Assembly (NCBI GenBank): GCA_016199105.1
Contig: JACQHI010000260.1
Location: forward strand, 1 to 11,742
Direction: 5' to 3'
DNA from: Lentisphaerota bacterium
Lineage (GTDB): Bacteria > Verrucomicrobiota > Kiritimatiellia > JAAZAB01
Length of the DNA: 11,742 bases
Shown: in pieces, positions 1-5,900 of the stretch
Numbering within the stretch: position 1 is the first letter of the stretch
Layout of the letters: each line of letters opens with the position of its first letter
Notes under the pieces: model-generated
The model's input: only the letters and a program-made list of their open reading frames with translations
What the model was told of the DNA's origin: nothing
Databases searched by the model: none
Made by a program: the position numbers and the translations under genes

Positions 1-37
1 CTCCCCATAGCACTTACGCAAAATTGATTCTCTGAAC

Positions 38-68
38 TTTCGTGTATTTAGTGTGTTTCGTGGTTAAT
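38..68 (-). repeat. Dispersed 'acgaaa' repeat, copy 1
   Basis: On the minus strand this reads as spaced 'acgaaa'-like words: aaccacgaaa, acacactaaa, tacacgaaa. It is related to the copies at 3981-4008, 4240-4270 and 5601-5633, though more diverged. On the plus strand it is in the tttcgtg...ggtta orientation and lies upstream of folD. Repeats of this style are common in intergenic DNA of several environmental phyla. Function unknown. Confidence 0.6.
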
Positions 69-76
69 AACTTCAC

Positions 77-96
77 TGGGTTGTGGGCCGAACCCA
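77..96 (+). other. Small inverted repeat upstream of folD
   Basis: tgggtt (77-82) pairs with aaccca (91-96) around an 8-nt loop, just before the folD ribosome-binding site. No T-tract follows, so it is not a convincing terminator. It may only be an mRNA leader hairpin. Confidence 0.3.
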
Positions 97-100
97 CGGC

Positions 101-105
101 AGGAG
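101..105 (+). promoter_or_regulatory. Ribosome-binding site of folD
   Basis: AGGAG lies 7 nt before the ATG at 113. This good Shine-Dalgarno match decides the folD start in favour of 113 over the in-frame GTG at 83, which would add ten residues unlike the family N-terminus. Confidence 0.8.
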
Positions 106-112
106 TATAAAA

Positions 113-994
113 ATGACGGCAACGATCATTGACGGGCATCGTGTGGCGGAAACCATTCGCGGCGAGTTGAGGACGGAAATCGAGGCGCTGAAAAAAAAGG
201 GCATCGTGCCGGGACTGGGCGTGGTCCTGGTGGGCGACGATCCCGCCTCCCGATCCTATGTCTCGGCCAAGGAGAAGGCCTGCCATGAGATCGGCATCTT
301 TTCCGACGACAACCGTCTGCCGGCGACGACGTCGCAGGCGGACTTGATGGCCGTCGTCCGGCGCATGAACGGGGATCCCCGCATTCACGGCATCCTCGTG
401 CAGTTGCCGCTGCCGAAGGGACTGGATGAGTCCGAGGTGCTCTTGACGATCGACCCGGACAAGGATGTGGACGGCTTCCATCCGGTCAACGTCGGGCGCA
501 TGGTGCTGGGCCAGAAGGCCTTTCTGCCCTGCACGCCGCACGGCGTGATTCAGTTGCTGGTCCGCAACGGCGTCAAGCTCAAGGGGGCGCATGTCGTGGT
601 CGTGGGACGGAGCAACATCGTGGGCAAGCCGGTGGCCAACATGCTGCTGCAGAAGCTGGAGCATACCAACGCCACCGTGACGGTGTGTCACACCGGCACG
701 AAGGATATCGGCTATTTCACCCGGCAGGCCGACATCATCATCGCCGCGGCCGGAAAGCCCAATACGATCACGGCGGACATGGTCCGGGACGGGGTCGTGG
801 TGGTGGATGTGGGCGTCAATCGGATCGAGGATAAGACGAAGAAGAACGGCTTCCGGCTCGTGGGCGACGTGGATTTCGCGCGGGTGAAGGAAAAGGCCTC
901 CTTGATCACGCCCGTTCCAGGCGGCGTGGGACCGATGACCATCACCATGCTGATGTACAACACGGTCGAATCCGCGAAGCGCCATGAGCATTGA
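113..994 (+). CDS. folD: Bifunctional methylene-THF dehydrogenase / methenyl-THF cyclohydrolase FolD
   Basis: FolD oxidises 5,10-methylene-THF to methenyl-THF with NAD(P)+ and hydrolyses it to 10-formyl-THF in the cytosol, feeding purine and formyl-Met synthesis. The 293-aa product is of normal family length. The N-terminal catalytic domain shows the YVxxKxKA helix with Tyr49 and Lys53, the VQLPLP loop with Gln97, and VDGFHP with Asp120, matching the known active-site Tyr/Lys/Gln/Asp set. The C-terminal Rossmann part has GRSNIVGKP at about 165-173, VVDVGVNR, and the terminal PVPGGVGPMT signature at about 267-276. The start at 113 is chosen for its AGGAG and family-like MTATIIDGH N-terminus. 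The last 11 nt overlap the next gene, so the two are probably co-transcribed and translationally coupled. Identification is secure. Confidence 0.97.
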   Translation: MTATIIDGHRVAETIRGELRTEIEALKKKGIVPGLGVVLVGDDPASRSYVSAKEKACHEIGIFSDDNRLPATTSQADLMAVVRRMNGDPRIHGILVQLPLPKGLDESEVLLTIDPDKDVDGFHPVNVGRMVLGQKAFLPCTPHGVIQLLVRNGVKLKGAHVVVVGRSNIVGKPVANMLLQKLEHTNATVTVCHTGTKDIGYFTRQADIIIAAAGKPNTITADMVRDGVVVVDVGVNRIEDKTKKNGFRLVGDVDFARVKEKASLITPVPGGVGPMTITMLMYNTVESAKRHEH

Positions 995-2141
995 TTTCGA
1001 TGCCGGCCGATGGGAACGGGTCAAGGATAATTATCGCCGCTGGTGGGCGGGCGAATTAAAGCGTCCCCTGATCGATATCGTGGTTCCCGGCCGTGAGCCC
1101 GGCCGGCCGGAGCCGGCCCTGCCTGCCCGGTCCTTCCTGCCGTTTTACGAGCCCTCGGTATCCGAGGCCGCGATTCTGGACCGCTGGGATTACGATGTTT
1201 CCCGCATGCATTTCCTGGGCGATTCCTTCCCTCTGGTCTGGCCGAACTGCGGGCCCGGCGTGATTGCGGAATTCCTGGGAGCCCCGATCAGCAGCGATCC
1301 GGTCGCCGGCACCGTCTGGTTTCATCCTCCCCGCGGCCTGCCCGCAGCCCCAACTCTCCGACCTGCCCGCAGTGCTGCAGGTGGGGAGGTCGGGGCAACG
1401 TTGCAGGCGGGCGCGAGCGCGCCGGAATTGAATCTGACGCTGGATGCCGGCAGTCTCTGGCGCCGGCGGATCGGCGCCTTGTACCGGCAGGGGCTGGAAC
1501 GCTGGGAAGGGCGGGTCCTGATGGGCATGACCGATCTGGGCGGCAACCTGGATATCGTCTCCTCGTTCCTGCCGGGCGAGAAGCTGTTGCTGGCCCTCAC
1601 GGATCATCCGGAGGACGTCAAGCGCTTGACCTGGCAGGCGCACCAGCACTGGTGGACCTGCTTCGATGATTTCAACCGTCAGCTCGCGCCCCTGAATCCT
1701 GGCCATTCCGCCTGGGCCCGGATCTATTCGGAGACGCCCTATTACATGCTCCAATGCGATTTCTGTTACATGATCGGTCCGGACATGTTCGAGGAGTTCG
1801 TGAAGCCGGAGCTGGCGGCCTCCTGCCGGCGTCTGAAAAACGCCTTCTACCATCTGGATGGGCCGGGCGAGTTGCCGCATCTGGATCATCTGCTCGGCAT
1901 TCCGGAGCTGAAGGGCATCCAGTGGATACCGGGCGCGGGCAATCCCGACATGCGGCATTGGCCGCAGGTGTATCGGCGCATCCGCGATGCCGGCAAATTG
2001 ATCCAGCTTTTCGGGAAGGTGGATCTCCTGGATGCCGTCGTGGGGCAGTTGGGCAGCGCGGAAGGCATCGTGATCTGCACCGACTGCGCGAGTATCGGCG
2101 AAGCAAGGGCGTTTCTGGAGAAATACAAGGCGCTTGGGTAA
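984..2141 (+). CDS. Uroporphyrinogen-decarboxylase superfamily protein (corrinoid-methyltransferase-like), with in-frame repeat insertion
   Basis: A 385-aa URO-D superfamily protein of the divergent group that opens with a WERVKDNYRRWW-type helix and ends with an HLDGPGE...GIQWIPG core and a final VICTDC strand. It is probably a TIM barrel related to corrinoid or coenzyme-M methyltransferases and is not likely to be the haem enzyme HemE. His290 and Cys365/Cys368 are candidate metal ligands by analogy with MtaA-type methyltransferases (inference). The ATG lies inside the end of folD (ATGAGCATTGA overlap), suggesting coupling and perhaps a link to one-carbon metabolism. Residues about 118-143 are rich in Ala, Gly, Pro and Arg and are encoded by a GC-rich palindromic repeat related to intergenic DNA at 2275-2306. 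They look like an inserted, non-family segment. Substrate unknown. Confidence 0.8.
   Translation: MSIDFDAGRWERVKDNYRRWWAGELKRPLIDIVVPGREPGRPEPALPARSFLPFYEPSVSEAAILDRWDYDVSRMHFLGDSFPLVWPNCGPGVIAEFLGAPISSDPVAGTVWFHPPRGLPAAPTLRPARSAAGGEVGATLQAGASAPELNLTLDAGSLWRRRIGALYRQGLERWEGRVLMGMTDLGGNLDIVSSFLPGEKLLLALTDHPEDVKRLTWQAHQHWWTCFDDFNRQLAPLNPGHSAWARIYSETPYYMLQCDFCYMIGPDMFEEFVKPELAASCRRLKNAFYHLDGPGELPHLDHLLGIPELKGIQWIPGAGNPDMRHWPQVYRRIRDAGKLIQLFGKVDLLDAVVGQLGSAEGIVICTDCASIGEARAFLEKYKALG
1337..1411. repeat. Palindromic repeat inserted in frame in the URO-D-like gene
   Basis: The word cctgcccgcag occurs twice (1337-1347 and 1362-1372), and ttgcaggcggg closes the segment (1401-1411). Read on the minus strand, 1362-1411 starts cccgcctgcaacg and ends gcactgcgggcagg. 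The intergenic element at 2275-2306 has the same two ends with a shorter middle. ccgacct (1358-1364) and aggtcgg (1387-1393) form an internal inverted pair. The segment as drawn is 75 nt, a multiple of three, so the reading frame survives. Exact borders are uncertain. Confidence 0.65.
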
Positions 2142-2161
2142 CAGGGGTGGTGGGGATGGGT

Positions 2162-2193
2162 TCCGCCGTCGCCCGGGGGGCTATGGCGGACAA
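2162..2193 (+). repeat. Dispersed 'ccgccgtcgcc...ggctatggcgg' repeat, copy A
   Basis: tccgccgtcgcc, a short spacer and ggctatggcgg-acaag recur at 2322-2351. The two ends are partly complementary (ccgcc / ggcgg), so the unit can fold into a hairpin. It lies 20 nt after the URO-D-like stop codon. Short palindromic elements of this type are frequent in intergenic DNA of several uncultured phyla. Confidence 0.65.
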
Positions 2194-2202
2194 GTCGGGG
2201 TT

Positions 2203-2250
2203 CCACGTCGCCGGGCAAGTGGCCACTTGGCCGCAAGGCGGCTGACGTGG
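2203..2250. repeat. Nested palindrome
   Basis: ccacgtc (2203-2209) pairs with gacgtgg (2244-2250). Between them lies the perfect 14-nt palindrome caagtggccacttg (2216-2229). The segment can form a hairpin or cruciform. No U-tract follows it, so it is more likely part of the repeat cluster than a classical intrinsic terminator, although it might still stop or stabilise the upstream transcript. Confidence 0.5.
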
Positions 2251-2274
2251 CAGGGTTCGGGAGGGCATGACCGA

Positions 2275-2306
2275 CCCGCCTGCAACGCTGTAGCACTGCG
2301 GGCAGG
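2275..2306 (+). repeat. Intergenic relative of the repeat inside the URO-D-like gene
   Basis: This 32-nt unit begins cccgcctgcaacg and ends gcactgcgggcagg. Both ends match the minus-strand reading of 1362-1411 inside the upstream gene, which is in the opposite orientation and has a longer middle. Flanking gggttc (2253-2258) and gaaccc (2308-2313) are complementary, so the unit sits in the loop of a larger potential hairpin. Confidence 0.6.
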
Positions 2307-2321
2307 TGAACCCGAAGGCAA

Positions 2322-2351
2322 TCCGCCGTCGCCAAGGCTATGGCGGGACAA
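2322..2351 (+). repeat. Dispersed 'ccgccgtcgcc...ggctatggcgg' repeat, copy B
   Basis: Second copy of the 2162-2193 unit in the same orientation. It has the same tccgccgtcgcc start and a ggctatggcgg-gacaag end, with a shorter central spacer. Confidence 0.65.
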
Positions 2352-2388
2352 GCAGTCAAGACGTATTCTGTAATGACCCAGGGAGTAC

Positions 2389-2491
2389 GACAGAATCATT
2401 GACAACAAAATCATTTGTTGAGCGTTATGACTACACTCGACCGGCATTCGCGTCTCCAATTTTCAATGATTTTGTCGCAAATGATTCTGTC
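2389..2491. repeat. Inverted repeat of the 'gacagaatcatt' family
   Basis: The left arm 2389-2415 (gacagaatcatt, then acaaaatcatt) is inverted at 2465-2491. The two 27-nt arms differ at three positions and are separated by 49 nt. The segment is much AT-richer than its surroundings. It encodes no transposase and looks like a MITE-like or dispersed non-coding element. Short reading frames across it are products of the repeat and are not called as genes. Confidence 0.6.
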
Positions 2492-2566
2492 ATTCCTGCA
2501 GTTATATCATTTAGAGATCGAGAACAGTGCATTCGAATGCTTCATGGACTCGAAAAGTCGCTTGAA

Positions 2567-2593
2567 CGGCGCCCGCCCAGGGCGGGAACGCCG
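2567..2593. repeat. Strong GC-rich hairpin
   Basis: cggcg (2567-2571) pairs with cgccg (2589-2593). Inside, cccgcc pairs with ggcggg around a 3-nt loop, leaving only a two-A bulge. The sequence after it is taaataag rather than a T-run, so it could be a dispersed palindrome or a non-canonical terminator ahead of the aminotransferase. Confidence 0.5.
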
Positions 2594-2619
2594 TAAATAA
2601 GAAGGGATGATGGATGAAA

Positions 2620-2675
2620 CCTGAGACCTGAACCCCGAACACCGAACACCTGAGTCGTGATGAACCCTGAACACC
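2620..2675 (+). repeat. Degenerate 'cctgaacacc' tandem repeat running into the aminotransferase start
   Basis: Imperfect words such as cctgagacc, cctgaaccc, cgaacacc, cgaacacc, cctgag and ccctgaacacc follow one another. The array passes over the proposed start codon, so the first six or so codons of the aminotransferase are repeat-derived. This weakens confidence in that start. Confidence 0.5.
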
Positions 2676-3916
2676 TTGTGAGCAGTTGCCGAAATTCCAT
2701 TGTCTGGCCGGGCGAATTTCCCGGAGCGCACTGGGTGGACGTCCAGGAAGAGCAGGCCGTGCTGGACGTGTTGCGCAACGGTTCGCTGTTTCGCTACTAT
2801 GGCATCGGCGCGCCCGCCGCCGTGGACCGATTTGAGGCGGCCGCGTGCGCGTATTACGGCGCGCCCTACGCGCTGGCGGTCAACAGCGGCACCGGCGCGC
2901 TGCTGGCCGCCATGTCGGCATTGGGCGTGGGGCCCGGCGGCGAAGTCATCGTGCCGGCGTTTCTCTGGGTGGCCACCGTCGGCGCGGTGGTGCAGTGCAA
3001 CGCCATCCCCGTGCTCTGCGAGGTGGACGACAGTCTGAACATGGACCCCGCCGCGCTGGAACGCGCGATCACGGCGCGGACGCGATTGATCGTGCCGGTG
3101 CACATGGCGGGGGCGCCGTGCGACATGGACGGCATCATGGCCGTCGCCCGCCGGCACGGAATTCCGGTGTTGGAGGATTGCGCCCAGTGCAACGGGGGCG
3201 AATTCCATGGCCGCAAGGTGGGCACGTTTGGCGACCTGGGCATATTCAGCCTGCAACTCAATAAGAATATCACCTGCGGCGAGGGCGGTCTGATCGTCAC
3301 GAAGGACCGCCGCCTGTTCGAGCGCGCGTTTTCGGCCCACGATATGGGTCTGATCCGCCGGGACGGCCGTTTGGCGGCGCCCGAACCGTATGCCCTTTCC
3401 TGGGGCGCCGGCCGGCGCATGACGGAACTGTGCGGCGCGGTCGCCGCCGTGCAATTGACCAAGCTGCCGGCCATTCTCGATCGCATGCGCGGCTCGAAAC
3501 GCCGCCTCAAGGAGCGCCTGGCGGGACTGCCGGGGGTGTCGTTTCGCCGGTTGCCGGACCCCGCCGGCGACACGGGGCCATTCCTGATTTTAATGTTACC
3601 GGACGAAGCGCGCGCCCGCGCGGCGGTGGAGCGCATGCAGGCGGGCGGATTGCACAGCGCCATACGCCTGGCCGATTACGGCATGCACATATATTCCAAT
3701 ATCACCGCGCTGGTGAACCGGACGCCGCTGTCCCCGGCGGGCAATCCCTGGAACCTGCCGGGCAACACGGACCGCCGGCTTGACTATGACCGGGGCGCGT
3801 GTCCGCGCAGCGACGCGTTGTTTGCCCATTCCGTCTTGCTGCCGATTCCCTCGATACTGACGCCGGAACTGGAAACCGCCGCCGCCTGGCTCATCCGCGC
3901 CGCGGTCGCCGTATAG
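2660..3916 (+). CDS. DegT/DnrJ/EryC1/StrS-family PLP-dependent aminotransferase
   Basis: A 418-aa fold-type I aminotransferase of the sugar or cyclitol aminotransferase family, which moves an amino group from Glu or Gln to a keto-sugar or keto-cyclitol. Seen in order (from ATG 2660): the PLP-phosphate loop NSGTGAL at about 75-81; the strand EVIVPAFLWVATVGAV; LEDCAQ at about 171-176, whose Asp contacts the pyridine nitrogen; and FSLQLNKNITCGEGG at about 197-211, with Lys202 as the Schiff-base lysine. The substrate cannot be read from sequence. Start choice is uncertain: GTG 2657, ATG 2660 and GTG 2678 are in frame, none has a clear Shine-Dalgarno, and a tandem repeat covers the first two. No partner sugar genes are adjacent. 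It stands as a single gene between repeat islands. Confidence 0.88.
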   Translation: MNPEHLVSSCRNSIVWPGEFPGAHWVDVQEEQAVLDVLRNGSLFRYYGIGAPAAVDRFEAAACAYYGAPYALAVNSGTGALLAAMSALGVGPGGEVIVPAFLWVATVGAVVQCNAIPVLCEVDDSLNMDPAALERAITARTRLIVPVHMAGAPCDMDGIMAVARRHGIPVLEDCAQCNGGEFHGRKVGTFGDLGIFSLQLNKNITCGEGGLIVTKDRRLFERAFSAHDMGLIRRDGRLAAPEPYALSWGAGRRMTELCGAVAAVQLTKLPAILDRMRGSKRRLKERLAGLPGVSFRRLPDPAGDTGPFLILMLPDEARARAAVERMQAGGLHSAIRLADYGMHIYSNITALVNRTPLSPAGNPWNLPGNTDRRLDYDRGACPRSDALFAHSVLLPIPSILTPELETAAAWLIRAAVAV

Positions 3917-3980
3917 ACTTGGGTAACTTCACCGGCTATGATGGATGGGGAAGCTTGTCCGAGCGTCGGCCAGGGAAGCG

Positions 3981-4008
3981 ACTACGAAATACGCGAAAGA
4001 CGCGAAAA
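3981..4008 (+). repeat. Dispersed 'acgaaa' repeat, copy 2
   Basis: actacgaaat, acgcgaaaga and cgcgaaaa repeat the acgaaa/gcgaaa word at about 9-nt spacing. It lies after the aminotransferase in forward orientation and forms an inverted pair with the copy at 4240-4270 across the tandem array. Confidence 0.65.
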
Positions 4009-4024
4009 TGGAAGCCAATGGCAC

Positions 4025-4148
4025 GGAAGCGACGAAACGGCGAGGCGGTGAGACGGTGCACCGGCGAAGCGGGGAAACAGGGAGACGGGGAAACGGCGAG
4101 TCGGAGAGACGGGGAAGCGACGAAACGGTGAGACGATGCACCGGCGAA
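4025..4148 (+). repeat. Degenerate GC-rich tandem array (minisatellite-like)
   Basis: Words such as gacgaaacgg, gagacggg, ggcgag and gcaccggcgaa recur throughout. The clearest unit is 4025-4068, repeated at 4113-4148. The second copy lacks the 8-nt cgaggcgg (4041-4048) and has one substitution (g to a) in gagacggtgca. The same words appear inverted at 4200-4227. The array can be read in several frames as Arg/Gly/Glu- or Ser/Pro-rich peptides, none a credible protein. The rest of 3917-4318 holds no gene. Confidence 0.65.
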
Positions 4149-4239
4149 AGGCAAGAGAGACAACGCTTGTGAATGCGATTAATAACTATCGCGATTGGTC
4201 GCCGTTTCGCCGACTCACCGGCTCGCCCTTTCATCCTGG

Positions 4240-4270
4240 TTTCGCGTATTTCGCGCATTTCGTAGTTAAA
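4240..4270 (-). repeat. Dispersed 'acgaaa' repeat, copy 3
   Basis: On the plus strand: ttcgcgtatttcgcgcattt then cgtagttaaa. Its reverse complement matches 5601-5633 almost exactly over about 27 nt (aactacgaaatgcgcgaaat, then ac, one mismatch, cgaaa). It lies 49 nt upstream of the second URO-D-like gene and is inverted relative to the copies at 3981 and 5601. Confidence 0.7.
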
Positions 4271-4305
4271 AGTGATTTCAGATAGCTCCTCTGCAACGAC
4301 CTGGG

Positions 4306-4310
4306 AAGGA
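4306..4310 (+). promoter_or_regulatory. Ribosome-binding site of the second URO-D-like gene
   Basis: AAGGA within gggaagga lies 8 nt before ATG 4319. It supports that start, which also gives a family-like MNSRERILAALEG N-terminus. Confidence 0.7.
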
Positions 4311-4318
4311 CGTTCGTT

Positions 4319-5560
4319 ATGAATAGCCGGGAACGCATCCTGGCCGCCCTGGAAGGCAGGGCCGCCGACCATGTGCCGTTGACCACCTGGTGCTTCGGGT
4401 TTCCGGCGCCGCCCGGCTTGGAGTGGGCAGTTGCGGGACGTCCGCGTCCCTATTGGTACACGCTGCGCCTGGAGCATCTGCACACGTTGCCGCATCCATG
4501 GACGCTCGATGACGATTTTCGGCGCGTGCTGGCCTGGCGTTCCCTCGGCGTGGATGACTGGCTCGATGTCTCGGTGCCGTGGAGCCGGGACGCCGAAGTC
4601 GTCTGCCGGGACAGCGAAGAGCCGGCCGGAGTCATGGACCCGCGCTATCCGGTCATGATTCGCGACTATGAGACGCCGTCGGGGGCGTTGCGCCACGCCG
4701 TGTGCCGGACCGGGGAACCGCCCGGGCCCGGTTGGGTGATTCAACCCGACCATGTACCGTTGATCGAAGACTACAACATTCCGCGCGGCGTCAAACACCT
4801 GGTGGCCGGTCCGGAGGACGTGCCCAAACTCAAGCATCTCTACCGGCCGCCCGACGCCGCCGCGCGGGCGTGGTTCGAGACCCGGATGGCCAAGGTCAAG
4901 GCGTTTGCCGACCGCGAAGGGGCGCCCGTGCAGGCCTGGGCGGGATTCGGCATGGACGCCGTGGTCTGGTTTGCCGGGACGCAGGGCGCGATTTTGCTGG
5001 CGCTGGACGCGCCCGGCGCGTTTGGCGAACTGATGGACGTCATCACGGAAACGGACGTGGCCCGCGTGGAATTGGCCGCCGCGACGCCCGGCGTGGATTT
5101 GATCTGCGAACGCGGCTGGTATTCCTCCACCGACTTCTGGTCGCCTGCGCTCTTCGATCGTTTCGTGGCGCCGCATGTGCGGACGCTGGCGCGGGCCGCC
5201 CATGCCCGCGGCAAGAAATTCGGTTATGTCATGACCACCGGCGTGGAAACGCTCGGGACGCGCCTCGCGGAGGCCGGCGTGGATGTGTTGTATTTCGTGG
5301 ACCCGGTTCAGGACCGCTGCGACCTGGCGCGCGTGCGCGAGACGCTGGGCGGCCGCATGACGCTTGTGGGCGGCGTCAATGCGCTCTCCCTGGCGACGCC
5401 GGATCGGGTGCGCATCGAAAGCGAAGTGCGCGCCGCTCTCGACACCCTGGGCCCCACGCGCCGCTTCATTCTGCATCCGGTGGACGCGATTTTTCCCGAC
5501 ACCCCGTGGGCCGGCGTGGAGCTGCTGATCGCGGCCTGGCGGAAACACGCGGGCGCATGA
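4319..5560 (+). CDS. Uroporphyrinogen-decarboxylase superfamily protein
   Basis: A 413-aa URO-D superfamily protein, probably a cytosolic TIM-barrel enzyme. It opens with the SRERILAALEGRAADHVPL signature typical of URO-D-like methyltransferases. Late signatures are GVDVLYFVDPVQD, LVGGVNALSLATP at about 350, and FILHPVDAIFPDTPW at about 383-397. The position where MtaA-like enzymes carry a His-x-Cys zinc motif reads MTTG here, so zinc-thiol methyl transfer is not supported and the reaction is unknown. It is unlikely to be HemE, since it is longer and divergent from the canonical family. It shares the superfamily with the 984-2141 gene but not obvious close similarity, so recent duplication is unlikely. 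The gene stands alone, bracketed by inverted repeats at 4240-4270 and 5601-5633. Confidence 0.85.
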   Translation: MNSRERILAALEGRAADHVPLTTWCFGFPAPPGLEWAVAGRPRPYWYTLRLEHLHTLPHPWTLDDDFRRVLAWRSLGVDDWLDVSVPWSRDAEVVCRDSEEPAGVMDPRYPVMIRDYETPSGALRHAVCRTGEPPGPGWVIQPDHVPLIEDYNIPRGVKHLVAGPEDVPKLKHLYRPPDAAARAWFETRMAKVKAFADREGAPVQAWAGFGMDAVVWFAGTQGAILLALDAPGAFGELMDVITETDVARVELAAATPGVDLICERGWYSSTDFWSPALFDRFVAPHVRTLARAAHARGKKFGYVMTTGVETLGTRLAEAGVDVLYFVDPVQDRCDLARVRETLGGRMTLVGGVNALSLATPDRVRIESEVRAALDTLGPTRRFILHPVDAIFPDTPWAGVELLIAAWRKHAGA

Positions 5561-5600
5561 GCGCGGACGGGCCGATCATTGGGAACTAAAAAGAACAGTT

Positions 5601-5633
5601 GAACTACGAAATGCGCGAAATACACGAAAGAAA
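5601..5633 (+). repeat. Dispersed 'acgaaa' repeat, copy 4
   Basis: gaactacgaa, atgcgcgaaa, tacacgaaag: forward orientation, 40 nt after the URO-D-like stop. It is the near-exact inverted partner of 4240-4270, so that gene is flanked by terminal inverted repeats. No target-site duplication is obvious. Confidence 0.7.
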
Positions 5634-5702
5634 CAGCCTCATTATCAAAAAGTTAAACGATTAGCAGATATGCAGAATCATTGTGGGTGGCCCGACCGCT
5701 CC

Positions 5703-5736
5703 GCGGGCGGGCATTGTCCCAGCCTGCCCGGCCCGC
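5703..5736. repeat. GC-rich inverted repeat
   Basis: gcgggcgggca (5703-5713) pairs with tgcccggcccgc (5725-5736), with a one-nt bulge and an 11-nt loop. It resembles the other dispersed palindromes in this window. No T-tract follows. Confidence 0.5.
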
Positions 5737-5753
5737 TTGTTTCAGGTCAGCCT

Positions 5754-5785
5754 CCCGACTACGGCGGCTCAGCGCCGTGGCTACA
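5754..5785. repeat. Palindromic 'actacggcgg...cgccgtggctac' element
   Basis: acggcg (5761-5766) and cgccgt (5773-5778) form a perfect stem around gctcag, flanked by cgact and ggctac. The rest of 5561-5900 shows the 'acgaaa' copy at 5601, a 10-nt cagaatcatt word at 5673-5682 shared with the 2389 element, and no gene. A confident promoter for the downstream operon was not found. Confidence 0.5.
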
Positions 5786-5900
5786 GTTCCCCCCTCGTCA
5801 CCCACGCATCCACCGGAAAATCGAGTGGTTTTTTCGGTCTTGTCGGGATATGATGGCCTCGTTTTCAATGAATGAGACCTGAACGGGAAGCGAAGGCGGA

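Noticed and set aside
14..1024. 336-aa open frame on the minus strand
   Set aside because: Antisense to folD and His/Arg-rich as expected of a shadow frame. Its N-terminal and C-terminal parts lie in flanking gene and repeat sequence.
2306..2596. 96-aa and overlapping short frames in the gap after the first URO-D-like gene
   Set aside because: They translate the ggctatggcgg unit, the gacagaatcatt inverted repeat and the hairpin, not a conserved protein.
4025..4148. CRISPR array
   Set aside because: The repeated words are degenerate, of uneven spacing and without unique spacers. No cas gene is present.
3929..5548. 539-aa open frame on the minus strand
   Set aside because: Antisense to the second URO-D-like gene and continuing through the tandem repeat, where it reads as Ser/Pro/Arg low complexity.
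5826..5854. Sigma-70 promoter for the 5901 operon (tatgat at 5849-5854)
   Set aside because: The -10-like hexamer has no acceptable -35 at 16-18 nt, so it is not supported.
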